From Halobaculum gomorrense (GTDB lineage Archaea; Halobacteriota; Halobacteria; Halobacteriales; Haloferacaceae), in the NCBI RefSeq assembly GCF_900129775.1, contig NZ_FQWV01000005.1:1-64000 (forward strand): 64,000 nt of DNA. The letters run 5' to 3'. Positions within the stretch are counted from its first letter, which is position 1. Every line of letters starts with the position of its first letter. Positions 8,275 through 18,229 of this stretch are shown one piece after another. The position numbers and the translations under genes were made by a program. The notes under the pieces are model-generated. The model was given only the letters and a program-made list of their open reading frames with translations, was not told the DNA's origin and did not search any database.

Positions 8275-9330
8275 ATGCCGTACACGGTCCTGATGCTGGG
8301 GTGGGGGTTCCCGCCGAACGTGACCGGCGGGCTCGACACCGCCGTCGGCGAACTGTTCGAGCGCCTGCGCGTGCGAGACACCGTCACCGTCGAGTTAGTG
8401 CTTCCGGCGGAGTACGCGCCCGAGAACCGCGAGGGAATCCACGGCGTGCCGACCGGCGACGGCGACATCATCACGAGGATCGGCCGGCTGTCGGGCGCGT
8501 TCGTCGACCGCGCGGCAGACGCCGACATTGTCCACACGAACGACTGGTTCGGCTACAACCCCGGGTCGCGCGCGCAGGCCAGCCACGACGTGGAGTGGGT
8601 GACGACGTTCCACTCGCTGTCCTCCGACCGCAACGCCGACCCGCCCGAGCGCGAGAAGCGCACGGAACAGCGCGTCGTCAGCCGGTCGGACCACCTGCTC
8701 GCGGTAAGCGAGTTCACCGCCCGCAAGATCGCCCACGAGTACGGCGGCGACGCGGAGGTCATCTACAACGGCTTCTCGTCGGTCAAGCCGACGGGGCGCG
8801 ACGTGAAGGCGGAGCTGGGGATCGACGGGCCGATGCTGTTCTTCGTCGGCCGCCACACCGACCAGAAGGGGCTCGCGTACCTGCTGTACGCCCTGCCGAA
8901 GCTCCGCCGCGACGACGTGACGCTCGTCATCGGCGGCACGGGGCACCTCACGGACCAACTGAAGCGTTTCGTCGAGCTCCTCGGCATCAAAGAGCGGGTG
9001 GAGTTTGTCGGCTACGTTCCCGAGGAGGAACTGGGCGACTACTACGCGAGCGCGGATCTCTTCGTCTCGCCGTCGCTCGCGGAGCCGTTCGGGATCACCA
9101 TCGTCGAGGCGCTGTCGGTCGGTACCCGCGTGGTCGCCGGGCCCAGCGGCGCCGCGGAGGTGCTGCCCGAGGACTGTCTCATCGAGGTCGAGCCGAACTC
9201 CGAGGCGATCGCCGCGGGCATCGAACGCGCGCTCGCGCTGGAGACGCCCATCGAGTACGAGGAGCGCACCTGGGATCAGGTAGCCGACGAGCACGTCGCC
9301 TTCTACGAGCGGATCCTCGACGGGGCGTGA
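8275..9330 (+). CDS. GT4-family glycosyltransferase (glycogen/starch synthase-like)
   Basis: 351 residues with the two-Rossmann GT-B fold. The N-terminal acceptor half begins MLGWGFPPNVTGGLDTAVG and has HTNDWFGYNPG, the context typical of starch/glycogen synthase-like enzymes. The C-terminal donor half has FFVGRHTDQKGL, FVGYVPEEELG and the EPFGITIVE motif (EX7E, nucleotide-sugar binding). It sits among alpha-glucan enzymes, so ADP- or UDP-glucose-dependent glucan elongation is the best guess. Other GT4 sugar transfers are possible. It is shorter than bacterial GlgA (about 480 residues). The gene is divergent from malQ and convergent with the repeat-containing gene at 9361. Confidence 0.82.
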   Translation: MPYTVLMLGWGFPPNVTGGLDTAVGELFERLRVRDTVTVELVLPAEYAPENREGIHGVPTGDGDIITRIGRLSGAFVDRAADADIVHTNDWFGYNPGSRAQASHDVEWVTTFHSLSSDRNADPPEREKRTEQRVVSRSDHLLAVSEFTARKIAHEYGGDAEVIYNGFSSVKPTGRDVKAELGIDGPMLFFVGRHTDQKGLAYLLYALPKLRRDDVTLVIGGTGHLTDQLKRFVELLGIKERVEFVGYVPEEELGDYYASADLFVSPSLAEPFGITIVEALSVGTRVVAGPSGAAEVLPEDCLIEVEPNSEAIAAGIERALALETPIEYEERTWDQVADEHVAFYERILDGA

Positions 9331-9360
9331 CCACCACCGGGGAGTCCCCGAGCGGGCCCG

Positions 9361-9816
9361 CTACCTGAGCAGCCGGAAGTCGGTGATCGGCTCCGGGTGG
9401 ACGATCCGGAAGCCGTCGGCGGTGGGCTCCAGTCCGACGCGGTCGGGCGCGGGCCCGCCGCGCTGGTAGGGGCTGTCCGACGTTTCCGGCGATTGGTATG
9501 GGCTGTCGGTGGCGACCGACTGGTACGGGCTATCCGAGGCCGTCGACTGATACGGACTGTCCGACGGGCCCGGGCCCGTGCCGTATGCGCCTTGTCGCGG
9601 ACCGTCCTCGGATTCGGGCGGGCGGTCGAAGTCCTCCGGGGGAAGGTACACACGCTCGCCCGAAGCCGACTCGACCACGACCGCTGCGTCCCGGTCGCCC
9701 GTGACCGTGATCACCGTCCGGCCGTCGGCGATTTCCACGTCGACCGAGACCGGGCGATCGGTCCCGGCGGCGTCATCGTGTTCTTCCTCCTCGTCGCCGG
9801 CGGCGTTGCCCTCCAT
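9361..9816 (-). CDS. uncharacterised haloarchaeal protein with SDSPYQ repeats
   Basis: 151 residues. I chose ATG 9816 (MEGNAAGD) because it is the last Met before the conserved-looking part. The N-terminus is very acidic. A small beta domain follows (VSVDVEIADGRTVITVTGDR, VVESASGERVYLP). Residues about 90-130 contain four copies of (S/T)DSPYQ at intervals of 8-9 residues, then a C-terminal block (GLEPTADGFRIVHPEPITDF). There is no signal peptide or membrane segment. It lies between the GT4 and GH13 genes, so a link to glucan metabolism is possible but unproven. Confidence 0.65.
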   Translation of the reverse strand: MEGNAAGDEEEEHDDAAGTDRPVSVDVEIADGRTVITVTGDRDAAVVVESASGERVYLPPEDFDRPPESEDGPRQGAYGTGPGPSDSPYQSTASDSPYQSVATDSPYQSPETSDSPYQRGGPAPDRVGLEPTADGFRIVHPEPITDFRLLR

Positions 9817-9945
9817 ACCCGGACGATCCACGGGCGGCCACTTAGCGATTCCCCGCGTCTCTCGGCCCACTCGAGGAGCCGTCGATGGCGACGCCGCGAG
9901 CGCATCGGCGAAAGAGCGAAACCGCTCCCGCTCCAGCGGCCTCGC

Positions 9946-12009
9946 ATGGACCATCCGGGACAACCGCGCGTGTGCGCGGTCGGCGAGGCTGTCGAACTCG
10001 CGCCGCGCGATCCTGACCCGAACGCCGACTACGAGTGGACTGTCGCCGACGCGCCGCCCGCATCGGCGGCCGACGTGACCGACGATGCGGTCCAGTGGTT
10101 CGAGCCCGACGTTCAGGGCCGGTACCTGCTGCGGCTCGACGACGGCCGGACGACCCACGACCTGACCGTCCGGGCCTTCGCCGAGGGGACCGCCCCTGCG
10201 GCCGAGGAGGGCACCTCCGCCAGCGGCGGCGTCACTTCCGGCGATGAGGCCGAGCAGCCGACCCGCCGGTCGGCCTCCGGAAGCTCCGGCGCGAGCGGGT
10301 CCGCCGGCCGGGCGGGCGGACCCGCCGACGGCGACGCCGACCGCGACGTTGAGCGACCGCGCGTTCACCTGGAGACCGCCGTCACCGAGGACGCCGTCCG
10401 GATTGAGGCGCGCGTGCGCCCGCCCGGCGCCCGCGTCGAGTTCCTGCTGGACGACCGCGACGACCTCGACGAGTCGGACGTGAGCGTCGACGGGCGAACG
10501 TTCTCGGTCGCGCGCGAGCGCCTCCCCGAGCGCGCTCGCGTGTATGCCGTTCCGGTTTCAGCGGGCGCATACGGGGTGGTCGACGCCGTCGACGTTCGTC
10601 GACCGGCGCCCGAGGGAGACTCCCCCGACGACGCCGCCGACGCTGACAGCGCCGTCGGCGGGTCCGCCACGGGCGCGGACGGCGCGGTGACCGTCGACCG
10701 ACCGTACGATCCGCCGTCGTGGGCGCTCGATTCGACCATCTACGAGGTGTACGTGCGGACGTTCGCGGACGACGACCACGAGGGATCGCCGCTGTCGGCG
10801 GTCCGCGAGCGCCTGGACGATCTCGACGATCTGGGCGTCGACACGCTGTGGCTGACGCCGGTGCTCGCCCACGACGGCGCCCCGCACGGGTACAATATCA
10901 CCGACTTCTTCGAGATCGCGTCGGATCTGGGCGGCCGCGAGGCGTACCGCGACCTCGTCGACGCGGCCCACGAGCGCGACATCCGCGTTCTGTTCGACTT
11001 CGTCGCCAACCACTCCGCGCGCGAGCACCCCTTCTTCGGCGACGCGTACGGCGACCCGGAGAGTCCGTACCACGACTGGTACGAGTGGCAGGAAAGCGGC
11101 GAGCCGGGGACGTACTTCGACTGGGAGCTGATCGCCAACTTCGACTTCTCGACGCTGGCGGTGCGGCGTCACCTCCTCGACGCCGTCGACGAGTGGGCGC
11201 CGCTGGTCGACGGGTTCCGCTGCGACATGGCGTGGGCGGTCCCCGACGGCTTCTGGCGGGAGATTCGCGAGCGCGTGAAGGCACACGACTCGGAGTTCTT
11301 CCTCCTCGATGAGACGATCCCGTACATCCCGGACTTCCAGGCGGGGCTGTTCGACATGCACTTCGACTCGACGACGGCGTTCACCCTCCGGGAGATCGGC
11401 GACGAGAACGAGGCCGCCGAGGCGGTGCTCGACGCCGTCGACGAGCGCCGCCGGATCGGCTTCCCCGACCACGCCTCGTTCATGTTGTACCACGAGAACC
11501 ACGACGAGGGTCGGTATCTCGCCTCATACGGCGAGGACGCGGCGTTCGCGGCGGCGGGCGCGCTCGCGACGCTGCCGGGCGCGCCGATGGTGTACGCCGG
11601 GCAGGAGACGGGCCAGCTCGGGCGCCGGGACCGGCTCGACTACGAGAACGCCCGCGAAGACCTGACCGAGCACTACCGACGGCTGCTCGCGCTCCGCGAC
11701 GAACACCCCGCGCTCCAGCACCGCGCGGGGCTGTCGCGCGTCGACTACGAGGTGCGATCTGGGGACCCCGACTCCGTGGTCGCCTACCGTCGCGAGGCCG
11801 CGGACGAGGGCAACGGAGCCGGCGGGGGCGACCCGGTCGTCGTCGCTCTCAACTTCGGCGCCGGAGACGCTGCGGTGTCAGTCGGTGCCCCCGTGGGCGA
11901 CACCGACCTCGTGACCGATGAGTCGGTGGCGACCGACGGCGAGGGTCCCGCCGGCGGAGACGGGACGCTCGCGGTGTCGGACGTGGTCGTGGTTCCGGTT
12001 CGCGACTGA
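9946..12009 (+). CDS. alpha-amylase family glycosidase (GH13) with N-terminal beta domains
   Basis: 687 residues; ATG 9946 (MDHPGQPRV) is preferred over in-frame codons further upstream that read through the divergent promoter. Residues 1-85 form an Ig-like domain. An acidic linker and a second beta domain (about 145-205) resemble carbohydrate-binding or linker modules. The GH13 barrel starts near residue 265 (STIYEVYVRTFADDD). It carries NITDFFEI, FDFVANHSA, GFRCDMAW (nucleophile Asp427), LLDETIPY (acid/base Glu456) and ENHDEGR (transition-state Asp520). No secretion signal is visible, so it probably acts on intracellular glucans. The double-GH15 gene follows after 94 bases. Confidence 0.9.
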   Translation: MDHPGQPRVCAVGEAVELAPRDPDPNADYEWTVADAPPASAADVTDDAVQWFEPDVQGRYLLRLDDGRTTHDLTVRAFAEGTAPAAEEGTSASGGVTSGDEAEQPTRRSASGSSGASGSAGRAGGPADGDADRDVERPRVHLETAVTEDAVRIEARVRPPGARVEFLLDDRDDLDESDVSVDGRTFSVARERLPERARVYAVPVSAGAYGVVDAVDVRRPAPEGDSPDDAADADSAVGGSATGADGAVTVDRPYDPPSWALDSTIYEVYVRTFADDDHEGSPLSAVRERLDDLDDLGVDTLWLTPVLAHDGAPHGYNITDFFEIASDLGGREAYRDLVDAAHERDIRVLFDFVANHSAREHPFFGDAYGDPESPYHDWYEWQESGEPGTYFDWELIANFDFSTLAVRRHLLDAVDEWAPLVDGFRCDMAWAVPDGFWREIRERVKAHDSEFFLLDETIPYIPDFQAGLFDMHFDSTTAFTLREIGDENEAAEAVLDAVDERRRIGFPDHASFMLYHENHDEGRYLASYGEDAAFAAAGALATLPGAPMVYAGQETGQLGRRDRLDYENAREDLTEHYRRLLALRDEHPALQHRAGLSRVDYEVRSGDPDSVVAYRREAADEGNGAGGGDPVVVALNFGAGDAAVSVGAPVGDTDLVTDESVATDGEGPAGGDGTLAVSDVVVVPVRD

Positions 12010-12103
12010 GGCCGGGGCCACGCCGGTGAAGCGGGGCGGCGCCACCGTGTGGCGTGATCTCGTTCCGCGGTTTCTTTACGCATGGGGGTAGTTTGACGGG
12101 TGA

Positions 12104-15100
12104 ATGCGGCTGCGAACGGCACTCAACGACTACAAGCGCGACCGCGGGCACGGGGCAGCCGGCACGGCGAGCACCGCCCACGGCGCACTGTCCGGGCGCG
12201 GTGAGCGGCTGGTTCACGTCTCCCCGACGGGGGGGATCCGGGACTACTCCTCGGCGCTCTCCGGGCTGTCCGGAATCGATCGCTCCCGGTTCGGCATCGA
12301 GACCGGCGAGCAGACCTACTGGTTCGACGACTTGGAGACGGTCCGCCAGCACTACTACCGCGAGACGACCCTCGTGGAGACGGAGTACGACGCCGGCGCG
12401 TTCACCGTCCACCAGTACGACCTGACGCTCGGGCGCGAGCACGTCACGCACGTCGAACTCCGCGGGTCGATCCCGCCGGAGGCGCACTTGGTCGCGTACC
12501 TCACCCTCGCCCCCGAGGGGCAAGAGACCCGCGTTGGCCGGCTGATCCACGAGGGCGCCGGGCCCACAGACGGCGACGCGGTCGAGGTGTTCCACCGCGA
12601 TGAACACGACTTCCTCACCGCCTCCACGGGACTCGACGACGTGCGCGCGCAGATCCCCGAGCGCTTCGAGGAGATCCTCGACTCGAACCCGGTCGCGCTC
12701 CCCCGCGAGGGCGCGCTGAACCGCTACGAGGACACCCATCTCAGCGGCGACGTGGTCGTCACCGCGCCCCTGGAGCGCGCGGGTCGAGGCCTCCGGACCA
12801 CGCTCGTGACCACGTTGACGGACGGCGACGCCGACCGCGAGCGAACCCTCGCGTCACTGCGCGAGTGCGCGACCGACCACGCCGGCGCCGACGAGCTCCG
12901 GACGGTCGCGCGCGAGCGCGCGGCGGTCGCCGTCGAGGAGGACGGTCCGCGCAGAGGGACCGTCCGTGCGGATCTGCGGGCGCTGTCGCTGCTCGAAGCG
13001 CCCAGCGGCGGACGGATCGCCGGTCCCGAGTTCGACCCGTTCTTCCGCAACTCCGGCGGCTACGGCTACACCTGGTTCCGCGACGACGCCCGGATCTCGC
13101 TGGACCTGCTGCGGGCGAACGAGCCGCTGGCGCTCGGGGTGGACACGGAGGAACTGGCGCGAAGCGCCCGCTTCTACTGCGACGCCCAGCAGGCCGACGG
13201 GTCGTGGCCCCACCGGGTGTGGGCAGTCGACGGGTCGCTGGCGCCGGGATGGGCGAACGCCCGTGTCGAGGGGCGCGAGGGCTCCGACGAGTATCAGGCG
13301 GACCAGACCGCCATCACCGTCACCTACCTCGCGACGCTCCTGCGGGAGCACGGCGACGCGCTGTCGGCGGCCGACGAGCGACGGGTCCGCGAGAGCGTCG
13401 CCGACGGCGTCGACGCGCTCGACGACGCCCGGGACGACGACGGGCTCCCGAGCCGCTGTCAGAACCTCTGGGAGGACATGGCCGGCCGCTTCGCCCACAC
13501 CGCTGCGACGTTCGTCGAGGCGTACGCCGCGGTCGCGCGCGCGCCGGTGAGCGACGACCTGCGCGAACGCGGGCGGGCCGGCGCCGAGGGGACGTTCGCG
13601 GCGCTCGACGCGCTGTGGGACGCCGACGGCGGGACGTACGCGGTCCGCCTCGTCGACGGGGAGCGCGACGACCGCCTCGATGCCTCGACGTTCGCCCTCG
13701 CCGACGCGCTCGCGGCCGTCGAGGCCGTCGACGGGCTCCACGTCGCCGACGAGGACGTCGACCGCGTGACCGACCACGTCCGGGCGTCGCTTTCGGGGCT
13801 GTACCGCGACCCCAGCGAATCGGCCGTCGAGGGGCTGATCCGCTACGAGGGCGACGAGTGGCGCACGGCCAGACAAGACGGCGAGAAGGTGTGGACGCTT
13901 GCGACCGCGATGGGCGCGAGCGGGGCGGCGACGCTTGGCGCGCTGCTCACGGATCGCGGGCGCGAGCAGGTCGGCGGGCGGCTGCTCGACCGTGCCGCGG
14001 AGCTGTACGCGCTGCTGGAGGACGGCGGTCCCCTGACGACGCCGATGGGCTATCTCCCCGAGCAGTGGTACGACGACGGCACGCCCGACAGCGCGACGCC
14101 GCTCGGGTACGCCCACGGCGTCCGCCTGGGGGCGACGGCGACGCTGGCCGAGCGGGACGCGCTTCCGAGCGGCGCCGCCTCGCCGTCGGCGCCGACCGAC
14201 CGACCGCGGTGGACGACCGGCGAGAAGTTCGGCGTCGGCACCGTCGCCGACCACGGCGAGTCCGAGGCCTCCCGCGTGTGGTTCACGCTGACGGAGGGGG
14301 CGCTCACGGAGGTGCGGTTCCCCCGGGTCGACCTGATGAACCTCCGCACGTTGGACTTCGTCGTCTCGGCGGCCGACGACGACGATGACTACACCGTTCG
14401 GACCCACGTCGAGGGTCCCAGAGACGGGGAGGACACCGTCGAGCGGCGCGTGCGCCCGTCGGCCGACGACGCGCTGTTGTACGAGCACACGATCGCCGAG
14501 ACGGGCGACGGCCGCGGCCACGAGTGGGAGCTGCGCGTCGAGTACGCCGTCGACCCGGCCCACGACGCGCTCGTCGCGGACGTGGAGTTCCGCGCCGGTG
14601 ACGGCGACGAGTACGACGTGTACGCGGCCGCCGACACGGCGCTCACGAACACGGGCACCCGCGACCGCGGCCTGCGGCTGGGCGAGCCCGGCAGCCACCA
14701 CCTCGTCGCCCGCGACGCCGGCGCCTACACCGGCGACACCGATGACGCCATGCTCGTCGACGAGGACGGCAACGGCTACTCCGTCGCGGTCGCGATGGCG
14801 ACGGCCGGCCGGTTCGACTGGGCGACCGTCTGCGCCGCCGGCAGCGACGAACTCGCGGCGCTACTGGCGACCGGCGAGGTGCCGCGCACGCGCTCGTCGG
14901 TCGACGACGACAGCGTCGTGCTCGTCGGCCGACTCGGTTCCGGCACCCACGCCAGCGAGACGCTCGCGCTCGGATTCGCGCGACAGGCGGACGCGTCGGC
15001 CGCGCTCGGGGAGGCGGTCGGCTCGCTCGCGACCGGCTACGACGGGGTCGCGGCGGCGTACCGCGAGTCGTGGCGGGCGTTCCTCGACGACCGACCGCTG

Positions 15101-16669
15101 CCCGACGCAGTCGCCGGCGACGACGACCTCGCCAACCAGTACCGCACGGCGCTGATGACGCTGCGCGCCGTCGAGGACAAGACCTACCGCGGCGCCAGCG
15201 TCGCCTCGCCGTCGGTGCCGTGGGGGGAGGCGGTCCACGCCGACGAGCAGAAGGGATACGGCTACAACTTCGTGTGGGCGCGCGACCTGTATCAGGTGTT
15301 CACGGCGTCGCTGCTCACCGGCGATATCGCCACCGCCGTCGATCAACTGGAGTACATCTACGAGTTCCAGCAGGACGAGGACGGCTTCATCCCACAGAAC
15401 ACCTACCTCAACGGGATCACCCGCTGGGGCGGCGAGCAGATGGACAACATCTCCTTCCCCGCAGTGATGGCCTATCAGCTCTGGGCGGCGGGCGTCGACT
15501 TCGACGACACGCAGTACGACTACGAACACGTCCGGCGCTCGGCCGACTACGTCGCCCGAAACGGCCCCGCGAGCGGGCAGGAGCGGTGGGAGGAGGAGGC
15601 GGGCTACTCGCCGTCGTCGATCGCCGCCGAGATCGCCGGGCTGGCGTGCGGGGGGAAGCTCGCGCTCGAAACAGGCGACGACGCGAACGCGCTCGTGTGG
15701 CTCGCGATCGCAGACCGGTGGGCCGCCGAGGTGGAGGCGTGGACCGCGACGGAGTCGGGCACCGCCCGGCACACGCACACGCCGTACTACGTCCGCGTCA
15801 CCCGCGACGGCGACCCGGAGGCGGGCCACCTGCGCACGCTCGCCAACGACGGCCCGCGGCTCGACGAGCGCGACATCATCGACGCCGGGTTCCTCGAACT
15901 CGTTCGCCTCGGGATCAAGCCGTGGGACGACGAGGCGATCCGCAACTCGGTGCGGGAGGTGGACGACACCATCCGGGTCGACCTGCCGGCGGGCGCCGCC
16001 TTCTACCGCTACAACGGCGACGGCTACGGCGAGCGCGAGGAGGGGGATGTGGGCGCGCCCTGGTCGGTCGAGAACCACGGGAAGGGCCGACTGTGGCCGC
16101 TCCTGACGGGCGAGCGCGGCGAGTACGAACTCTGGGCCGACCCGGATGAGACGAGCCGCGAGGCCGCGTTGGAGCCGGCGACGCTGCTGCAGACGATGCA
16201 GCGGCTCGCCAACTCGGGTCGGATGATCCCAGAGCAGGTGTGGGACCGCGACTACCGCACCAAGTACGACTGGGAGTACGGCGAGGGGACCGGGAGCGCG
16301 ACGCCGCTGGCGTGGTCGATGGCGCAGTTCGTCCGCCTCGCCCACGGGATCGACGCCGACGAGCCCGTGGAAACGCCTGCGTTCATCCGTGAGCGCTTCC
16401 TCGACCGGCGGCTCCACGACAGCGACGAGAAGCCAGCCCTCCGCGTCGACACGAACTTCCAGGGCAACTCCGTCGTCGTCTCGGGCGAGACCACCGGCGC
16501 GCGCGTCGCCGTGACGACGCCCGTCGACTCGGCGGTCGTCGCCGTCGAGGACGGCGAGTTCGAGACGACGCTGGACATCGGCTACGGCGAGAACGACATC
16601 ACCGTCGCCGCCGCGTCCGTCGCGGACCTCGAGCGGGCCGCGACGACCGTCTCCCGGTTCACGGTCTGA
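12104..16669 (+). CDS. tandem GH15 protein: two glucoamylase/glucodextranase modules fused
   Basis: 1521 residues, about twice a normal GH15 enzyme. Module 1 (about 1-690) has an N-terminal beta-sandwich, then an (alpha/alpha)6 barrel with NSGGYGYTWFRDDARI, NLWEDMAGRF (acid Glu region) and GYLPEQWYDDGTPDSATPL. Module 2 (about 700-1430) starts with a glucodextranase-N-like domain (RWTTGEKFGVGTVAD) and has KGYGYNFVWARDLYQ, DEDGFIPQNTYLNG, WEEEAGYSPSSIAAE and MIPEQVWDRDY. A C-terminal beta domain closes the protein (about 1440-1521). GH15 enzymes release glucose from non-reducing ends of alpha-glucans. No signal peptide is seen. It follows the GH13 gene and is probably co-transcribed with it. 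Confidence 0.88.
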   Translation: MRLRTALNDYKRDRGHGAAGTASTAHGALSGRGERLVHVSPTGGIRDYSSALSGLSGIDRSRFGIETGEQTYWFDDLETVRQHYYRETTLVETEYDAGAFTVHQYDLTLGREHVTHVELRGSIPPEAHLVAYLTLAPEGQETRVGRLIHEGAGPTDGDAVEVFHRDEHDFLTASTGLDDVRAQIPERFEEILDSNPVALPREGALNRYEDTHLSGDVVVTAPLERAGRGLRTTLVTTLTDGDADRERTLASLRECATDHAGADELRTVARERAAVAVEEDGPRRGTVRADLRALSLLEAPSGGRIAGPEFDPFFRNSGGYGYTWFRDDARISLDLLRANEPLALGVDTEELARSARFYCDAQQADGSWPHRVWAVDGSLAPGWANARVEGREGSDEYQADQTAITVTYLATLLREHGDALSAADERRVRESVADGVDALDDARDDDGLPSRCQNLWEDMAGRFAHTAATFVEAYAAVARAPVSDDLRERGRAGAEGTFAALDALWDADGGTYAVRLVDGERDDRLDASTFALADALAAVEAVDGLHVADEDVDRVTDHVRASLSGLYRDPSESAVEGLIRYEGDEWRTARQDGEKVWTLATAMGASGAATLGALLTDRGREQVGGRLLDRAAELYALLEDGGPLTTPMGYLPEQWYDDGTPDSATPLGYAHGVRLGATATLAERDALPSGAASPSAPTDRPRWTTGEKFGVGTVADHGESEASRVWFTLTEGALTEVRFPRVDLMNLRTLDFVVSAADDDDDYTVRTHVEGPRDGEDTVERRVRPSADDALLYEHTIAETGDGRGHEWELRVEYAVDPAHDALVADVEFRAGDGDEYDVYAAADTALTNTGTRDRGLRLGEPGSHHLVARDAGAYTGDTDDAMLVDEDGNGYSVAVAMATAGRFDWATVCAAGSDELAALLATGEVPRTRSSVDDDSVVLVGRLGSGTHASETLALGFARQADASAALGEAVGSLATGYDGVAAAYRESWRAFLDDRPLPDAVAGDDDLANQYRTALMTLRAVEDKTYRGASVASPSVPWGEAVHADEQKGYGYNFVWARDLYQVFTASLLTGDIATAVDQLEYIYEFQQDEDGFIPQNTYLNGITRWGGEQMDNISFPAVMAYQLWAAGVDFDDTQYDYEHVRRSADYVARNGPASGQERWEEEAGYSPSSIAAEIAGLACGGKLALETGDDANALVWLAIADRWAAEVEAWTATESGTARHTHTPYYVRVTRDGDPEAGHLRTLANDGPRLDERDIIDAGFLELVRLGIKPWDDEAIRNSVREVDDTIRVDLPAGAAFYRYNGDGYGEREEGDVGAPWSVENHGKGRLWPLLTGERGEYELWADPDETSREAALEPATLLQTMQRLANSGRMIPEQVWDRDYRTKYDWEYGEGTGSATPLAWSMAQFVRLAHGIDADEPVETPAFIRERFLDRRLHDSDEKPALRVDTNFQGNSVVVSGETTGARVAVTTPVDSAVVAVEDGEFETTLDIGYGENDITVAAASVADLERAATTVSRFTV

Positions 16670-16777
16670 GCGTTCCGATCCACGCGCTGCCCAGCGGTCT
16701 CAGCGGTCGACGGCGGCGACCGTTCGTCCGCCTGCTGCAGAAGTTCCTAGTAGGTGGTTATACACCATCAGGAGTAC

Positions 16778-16785
16778 CTTTACCA
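16778..16785 (+). promoter_or_regulatory. TATA box of the Nudix gene
   Basis: CTTTACCA is centred 26-27 bases before ATG 16808, implying a leaderless transcript. This decides the start over the upstream in-frame ATG at 16754, which lies ahead of the TATA box. Confidence 0.5.
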
Positions 16786-16807
16786 CTGGACGCATCAACC
16801 GTCTCGC

Positions 16808-17278
16808 ATGACCCAGCCGGAGATGACGTACGTCGGCAAGGCGTGCGCGTACATCACCCGCGACGACTCGCAGTTGCTGGTGTTCGAGGGGCCGGGACAC
16901 GACGGGCTCCAGATCCCTAAGGGAACGATCGAGCCCGAGGAGCGGCCGCGGTCGGCGCTGTATCGGGAGGTGCGCGAGGAGAGCGGGCTGGCGACGCTGG
17001 CGAGCGCCGACAAGCTGGCGACCGACGTGTGGACCCGGCGCGACTCGCCGCCGAAGGCGTACGTGCGCCACTTCTATCACGCGAGCGTCTACGAGCCCCG
17101 CGACGAGTGGACCCACGTCGTCCGCGACGGCGGCGGCGAACACGGCAGCGCGTTCGAGTTCTCGTGGGTCGATGTCGACGAGGCCCGCGACCGAGACTTC
17201 GCGCTCGCCCTGGACGACTACGTCCACCGGCTCTCGGGGCGGTCGAACGCCACGGAAGTCGCCGAGGCGGCCGACTGA
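16808..17278 (+). CDS. Nudix hydrolase
   Basis: 156 residues. The Nudix box is complete: G-TIEPE-E, then RSALY-REVREESGL (GX5EX7REUXEEXGU), which binds Mg2+ and hydrolyses a nucleoside diphosphate linked to another moiety. The protein starts MTQPEMTYVGKACAYI, with QIPKGTIEPEERP just before the box. Substrate (dinucleotide polyphosphate, oxidised nucleotide or NDP-sugar) cannot be told from sequence. It is an independent transcription unit after the glucan block. A second, unrelated Nudix gene lies at 53843. Confidence 0.88.
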   Translation: MTQPEMTYVGKACAYITRDDSQLLVFEGPGHDGLQIPKGTIEPEERPRSALYREVREESGLATLASADKLATDVWTRRDSPPKAYVRHFYHASVYEPRDEWTHVVRDGGGEHGSAFEFSWVDVDEARDRDFALALDDYVHRLSGRSNATEVAEAAD

Positions 17279-17395
17279 GGCGACGATGACACCGCCGCGG
17301 CCGTCGGCCGCGGTCGGTTCGCGATCCGCCGTTCGCCAGAGGGGATCGCCGTCGGCGAACGGATTTATGTGTAATTCGACCGAACACATGGGTGG

Positions 17396-18124
17396 ATGAC
17401 ATCCATGGACCTCACCTGGCACGGCCACTCCACGTGGTCGGTCGAGACCGAGGACACGACGTTCCTGATCGACCCGTTCTTCGACAACCCCCACACGGAC
17501 ACCGACCCCGAGGAACTCGATCCGGATCACGTGCTGCTCACGCACGGCCACGCCGACCACATCGCCGACGTGGACCGCTTCCGCGGCGCCCACGTGGTCG
17601 GCACGCCCGAGGTCACCGGTTACGTCACCGACGAGTACGGCGTCAAGGACACGACTGGGATGAACCTCGGGGGCACCGTCGAGCTGGGCGACGCGTTCGT
17701 GACGATGGTCCGCGCGGACCACACCAACGGGCTCGACACCGGCTACGGCGCCTCCGGCGGCACGCCCGCCGGCTACGTGATCTCCGAGACGAAGCCCACC
17801 CAGGAGTCCGACCCCGACAGCACGTCGTTCTACCACGCCGGCGACACCGCGCTCATGACGGAGATGCGCGACGTGATCGCGCCGTTCCTCGAACCCGACG
17901 CGGCCGCGGTCCCCGCCGGCGACCACTTCACGATGGGGCCCGCGCAGGCAGCGATCGCCGTCGGCTGGCTCGATGTCGACTACGCGTTCCCGATGCACTA
18001 CGACTCCTTCCCGCCGATCGAGATCGACACGGACGACTTCGTCCGTGAGGTGCGCGCGACCGGGAGCGACACCGAGGCGGTCGTCCTCGGCGACGACGAG
18101 ACGTTCACGATCGGCGAGAAGTGA
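17396..18124 (+). CDS. metal-dependent hydrolase, UlaG/UPF0173 metallo-beta-lactamase fold
   Basis: 242 residues. The N-terminus ([15 protein letters not shown]) and [13 protein letters not shown] (HxHxDH metal site), then [20 protein letters not shown] and [11 protein letters not shown], follow the pattern of the UPF0173/UlaG-like branch. A TTTATGT box near 17364-17370 is about 27 bases from ATG 17396, favouring that start. A Met three codons later is the alternative. The substrate is unknown for most members of this branch. Confidence 0.88.
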   Translation: MTSMDLTWHGHSTWSVETEDTTFLIDPFFDNPHTDTDPEELDPDHVLLTHGHADHIADVDRFRGAHVVGTPEVTGYVTDEYGVKDTTGMNLGGTVELGDAFVTMVRADHTNGLDTGYGASGGTPAGYVISETKPTQESDPDSTSFYHAGDTALMTEMRDVIAPFLEPDAAAVPAGDHFTMGPAQAAIAVGWLDVDYAFPMHYDSFPPIEIDTDDFVREVRATGSDTEAVVLGDDETFTIGEK

Positions 18125-18229
18125 GCGGCCGCCGGCAGAATCGGCGTCCGAATCGCCGTCGGTCGTTCACACCGGTCCGGCGTCCGCAGTAACAAGGTTT
18201 AGGCACGAACCGCCCCTGATATCAGACGC

